In this document: positions 50,252 to 52,579 of the stretch, piece by piece
Layout: each line of letters opens with the position of its first letter
How positions within the stretch are numbered: the first letter of the stretch is position 1
Source of the DNA: Deltaproteobacteria bacterium
GTDB taxonomy: Bacteria; Myxococcota_A; Polyangia; Haliangiales; Haliangiaceae
Reading direction: 5' to 3'
NCBI GenBank assembly: GCA_029565465.1
Contig: JAKQOD010000766.1
Coordinates: 1-52,579 of the forward strand
DNA: 52,579 bases
The notes under the pieces: generated by a model
What the model was told of the DNA's origin: nothing
Seen by the model: only the letters and a program-made list of their open reading frames with translations
The model's database searches: none
Position numbers and translations under genes: made by a program

Positions 50252-51388
50252 ATGAAACAAGTTGCCATGGTTGGTTTATTGATGGGCGTGATGGGCGTGG
50301 GTGCGGGATGCAAAGGTAAAGGTCAGGACAAGCCTACCGCAGCAGGAGCTGGAAGCTCGGCGACCGAGGGCTCGCCAACTGGTTCAAATGCGGGCGCAGC
50401 AGGTGGTTCGGCAGCGAAGGCTGGTAGCGCCGCGGAGCAAGGTGGCAGCGCCGCCCTCGGCGGCAGCGCGGTAGCAGCGGGCAGTGCTGCGCCGGTTGCT
50501 GTCGGCACGGTGGATGCTGGTCCAACGCCAGCAGATCCAGTCGCTGTAGCGCAATGTCAACGCATCATCGACAAGAGTCGGCTTGCGATTGCTGCGACGC
50601 TGGCGAAACATGAAATCAATATCCCGGATTTCGAAAAGAACTATGCGGAACGTAGCCAGTTTGGCGAATTGTGCAGCAAGCTTGATGAACCGAAACGCTC
50701 ATGTTTAGAAGCTGCCGCACAGCCGATGGCGGCAATCGGTAGCTGCAACGTCAACGGGGGTGCAGCGCCCGACGTGATCGTGCAAGCGCCGTATGTTTCG
50801 TATGATGCACCGGTGGCGCCGCTAGCCGACGGCGAAGGGGCCAAGCTCTTGGCTGGGTTGGTTGGCACCTGGCGCCATGAGTTTGCCGGCGTTGTTTCAA
50901 CCTGGGCAATCGCGGCCGACGGCAAGGTCAACATCAATGAAGTCGCACGAGATGGCACCGCCAAAACCTTGGAGTACGCGTTGTCGTTTGATGCCGCAGG
51001 TCAAGTCAAAGTGCGGACCACGCCGAGCTCGACCCAGACCTACGCATATTTTCGCCTTGATAACAAAACGGTTTTGTTGGGCAACAATCTTGCGTATCGG
51101 ATCAACCCGGTCGCTAATCTAAAGAAGTTTACGCTGAAGACCCAAAGTGAATGGATCGTCGTCGATGGCAACGCCTGTGAGGTGATTACCGATCGTGGTT
51201 TAACAACGCCAGGCACCTGCGCGTGGGGCAAAGCCGGCGCAGTTAAAACGTTCAAAGCAAGTTGGGACAGTGGCCGCACAATGCAAAGCACAGGTAAAGC
51301 CATCACCGAAACCATAGATTATCAGTTGCTGGCAGGGCACGTAGTTGATCAGCGCCTGGTCAATATCGGGACGTTCAAGAAGCAGTAG
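50252..51388 (+). CDS. Lipoprotein with Gly/Ala/Ser-rich linker
   Basis: Predicted 378-aa lipoprotein. The lipobox is GVGAGC (Cys20, then Lys). A low-complexity Gly/Ala/Ser stretch (about residues 30-90) is a flexible spacer. The mature domain starts near AVAQCQRIIDKSR, has paired Cys, and ends with a beta-rich region (GLVGTWRHEFAGVVSTWAI) of lipocalin-like appearance. Two palindromes precede it. The function is unknown. Confidence 0.8.
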   Translation: MKQVAMVGLLMGVMGVGAGCKGKGQDKPTAAGAGSSATEGSPTGSNAGAAGGSAAKAGSAAEQGGSAALGGSAVAAGSAAPVAVGTVDAGPTPADPVAVAQCQRIIDKSRLAIAATLAKHEINIPDFEKNYAERSQFGELCSKLDEPKRSCLEAAAQPMAAIGSCNVNGGAAPDVIVQAPYVSYDAPVAPLADGEGAKLLAGLVGTWRHEFAGVVSTWAIAADGKVNINEVARDGTAKTLEYALSFDAAGQVKVRTTPSSTQTYAYFRLDNKTVLLGNNLAYRINPVANLKKFTLKTQSEWIVVDGNACEVITDRGLTTPGTCAWGKAGAVKTFKASWDSGRTMQSTGKAITETIDYQLLAGHVVDQRLVNIGTFKKQ

Positions 51389-51524
51389 CCGGCACTCGTG
51401 CGTCGGGGTAGCGGCCCCCACTATGATCGCTATGATGCGATGGATCGTTCATGGCTCATTTTCCCTTGTTGGTCTGGTGGTCTTGAGGCACAACAAAAAT
51501 TCACACGGCGCAGCCTCGCTGAGC

Positions 51525-51676
51525 ATCACACGGACACGGGTGCGGACTCGGACTCGGACTCGGGCGCGGACACGGGCGCGGACACGGACATGGACACCGA
51601 CACGGGCACGGACACGGACACGGACACGGACATGGACACCGACACGGGCACGGACACGGACACGGACACGGACACA
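51525..51676. repeat. GGACAC-type hexanucleotide array with 42-bp higher-order unit
   Basis: About 25 hexamers of GGACAC with GGACTC, GGGCGC, GGACAT and CGACAC variants. A block beginning CATGGACACCGACACGGGCA at 51589 recurs at 51631, so seven hexamers (42 bp) have been duplicated as a unit. ORFs across it read Asp-Thr repeats and are not trusted. It is the sister of the array at 5.5 kb. Confidence 0.9.
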
Positions 51677-51685
51677 GCCAACGAT

Positions 51686-51967
51686 TCACCACAAGTTCCG
51701 GTGAGATGTCAGCGATCTGCGACCGCCGCAGTAACACGGACGCAGAATTCCTGCACGGCAGCAGCTCAAGGCGGCCTCTGCGTGCCTGGCAGCGCTGCAC
51801 CGGACGAACGCAGCAAGCGTGCGGTTGCGCATGCGCTTAACGGCAACTTCACGGCCGACTTGCTCGTCGAGCGCTGACAACACTTCGCCCATGCCGCCGA
51901 GACCAATGCGGCCACCGACGCGATAGCGGGAACCTTCAACTTCGCGAGGGATGCCATCACCCATCAC
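51686..51967 (-). pseudogene. Truncated Hanks-type Ser/Thr kinase (N-lobe start only)
   Basis: The first 45 residues are a kinase start: YRVGGRIGLGGMGEV (Gly-rich loop GxGxxGxV) and REVAVKRM with the ATP-binding Lys. After this the homology ends. A trace of the next helix (ARRGRLELLP) may remain in a shifted frame, and the rest of the catalytic domain is absent. The coding start lies inside the ATCACCC array, whose minus strand (GGGTGAT) supplies ATG codons. The remnant sits between two simple-sequence arrays, which fits deletion or slippage. Confidence 0.75.
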
Positions 51968-52097
51968 CCATCACCCATCACCCATCACCCATCACCCATC
52001 ACCCGTCACCCATCACCCATCACCCGTCACCCATCACCCATCACCCGTCACCCATCACCCATCACCCATCACCCGACGACGGCGTCACCCATCACCC
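51956..52097. repeat. ATCACCC heptanucleotide array
   Basis: Seventeen tandem heptamers (51956-52074), ATCACCC with three GTCACCC variants in the order A7 G A2 G A2 G A3, then nine other bases and two more units (52084-52097). A period of seven is not a multiple of three, so loss or gain of units shifts the frame across it. Confidence 0.92.
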
Positions 52098-52139
52098 ATT
52101 GGGCGCTAGCACGGCATTGCGCGACGCCAAGCTGCTGGG

Positions 52140-52579
52140 TTAGCAACGTTGCCGCCGCGCCAAGTACCGTTCGGCTTTCGCAGCCGCGTCGTCGGACAAC
52201 GTCCAGCTGCGACCGGTTGGCCACGCGACGCCTTTGCGCCGCAGCCACGCCGACGAATATGGATCGACCCAGTGTTTGGCTTCGAGGATCTGCCGCGCGA
52301 CGTCGAGGTGCTTCGGCGTGACCGCGATCCACGCCGCCTGCGGTTGCGTGCGTTCAGTTTCCAATCGCTCCGGCAAATGCTTGCGATAGTTGTTCAAAAT
52401 GTAGCGGCGCGAAACCAGCACTTCCGTCGGAGAACGCAGCAGCCGAGCGTGATAGCGGTCGTTGAAGACGCGGCCTTTGCGGCCCCAGAATTTGTTAATC
52501 GCCCGCGCCACGCGAATCGATACGCCGCGCACCGCGCTGGTGAGTGCTTGGTTATTCGCAGCATCGACCAACATGTGCA
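52140..52579 (-). CDS. Y1 (IS200/REP-associated) transposase, C-terminal part; partial
   Basis: The gene continues beyond the right edge. The visible 146 residues match the C-terminal half of HUH/Y1 transposases of the RAYT type. The edge falls at HMLVDAANNQ, the last part of the HUH motif region; then come GRKGRVFNDRYHAR and SRRYILNNYRKH, in which the Tyr of RRYIL (58 residues after the edge Met) is the likely nucleophile. RAYTs are single-copy relatives of IS200 linked to REP palindromes. No REP-type palindrome is obvious in the adjacent 500 bases. Confidence 0.85.
   Translation of the reverse strand, partial: HMLVDAANNQALTSAVRGVSIRVARAINKFWGRKGRVFNDRYHARLLRSPTEVLVSRRYILNNYRKHLPERLETERTQPQAAWIAVTPKHLDVARQILEAKHWVDPYSSAWLRRKGVAWPTGRSWTLSDDAAAKAERYLARRQRC

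Noticed and set aside
51398..51877. 159-codon ORF rich in Asp-Thr across the hexamer array
   Set aside because: The Asp-Thr run is only the translation of the repeat; no ribosome-binding site, and the flanks look non-coding.
51956..52097. CRISPR-like array
   Set aside because: The repeat unit is seven bases with no spacers, and there are no cas genes.

Overview
The window is GC-rich, gene-dense bacterial DNA. It probably comes from a myxobacterium-like organism (phylum Myxococcota, possibly a Haliangiales/Kofleriaceae-type lineage). This is an inference from several features: an exceptional number of lipoproteins with Asp/Ala-rich linkers after the lipobox Cys; MopE-like (C-D-G-x-D-x-D-C-D-G) and DUF4215-like Cys repeats; a MYXO-CTERM-like tail; an SNF2 helicase paired with a SWIM protein; a Hanks-type kinase remnant; and CxxxCH/CxxxxCH multiheme proteins. 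No rRNA, tRNA or CRISPR array was recognised.

Layout. 1-4.8 kb: a frameshifted zinc-ribbon membrane protein running off the left edge, a membrane-anchored subtilase, an overlapping small ORF/nucleotidyltransferase pair, and an HExxH metallopeptidase. 4.8-7.4 kb: a Cys-rich lipoprotein, a GGACAC hexanucleotide array, and an IS3-family element inserted in a 19-bp tandem repeat. 7.4-20.3 kb: a serine carboxypeptidase, a DRE-TIM lyase-like enzyme coupled to a diguanylate cyclase, the SNF2-SWIM pair, a DEAD-box helicase, two lipoproteins and a ThrE-type exporter. 20.4-25.4 kb: a three-gene operon of two near-identical-length 11-heme-motif lipoproteins and a large Cys-rich lipoprotein. 25.6-30.9 kb: an HD protein, an exported methyltransferase-like lipoprotein, an esterase lipoprotein and a PlsC-type acyltransferase. 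30.9-36.4 kb: a 1827-codon ORF that looks like two MopE-like surface proteins joined head to tail. 36.5-50.1 kb: esterase, SGNH hydrolase, a 700-aa unknown, RadC, a CoA-transferase, a two-methyltransferase/hydrolase operon, and a WYL-type regulator with a SnoaL-like gene. 50.2-52.6 kb: a lipoprotein, then a decayed kinase start between a hexamer and a heptamer array, and the end of a Y1 (RAYT-like) transposase.

Common theme. About 17 of roughly 42 genes encode predicted lipoproteins. None has Asp just after the lipobox Cys, which fits outer-membrane or surface delivery. Many carry metal- or haem-binding Cys clusters, calcium-type repeats or hydrolase folds. The region therefore looks like a bank of surface-displayed, redox- and metal-handling and hydrolytic proteins, mixed with ordinary cytoplasmic enzymes and bordered by simple-sequence arrays and mobile-element scars. 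All functional assignments rest on motifs read by eye; no database search was run.
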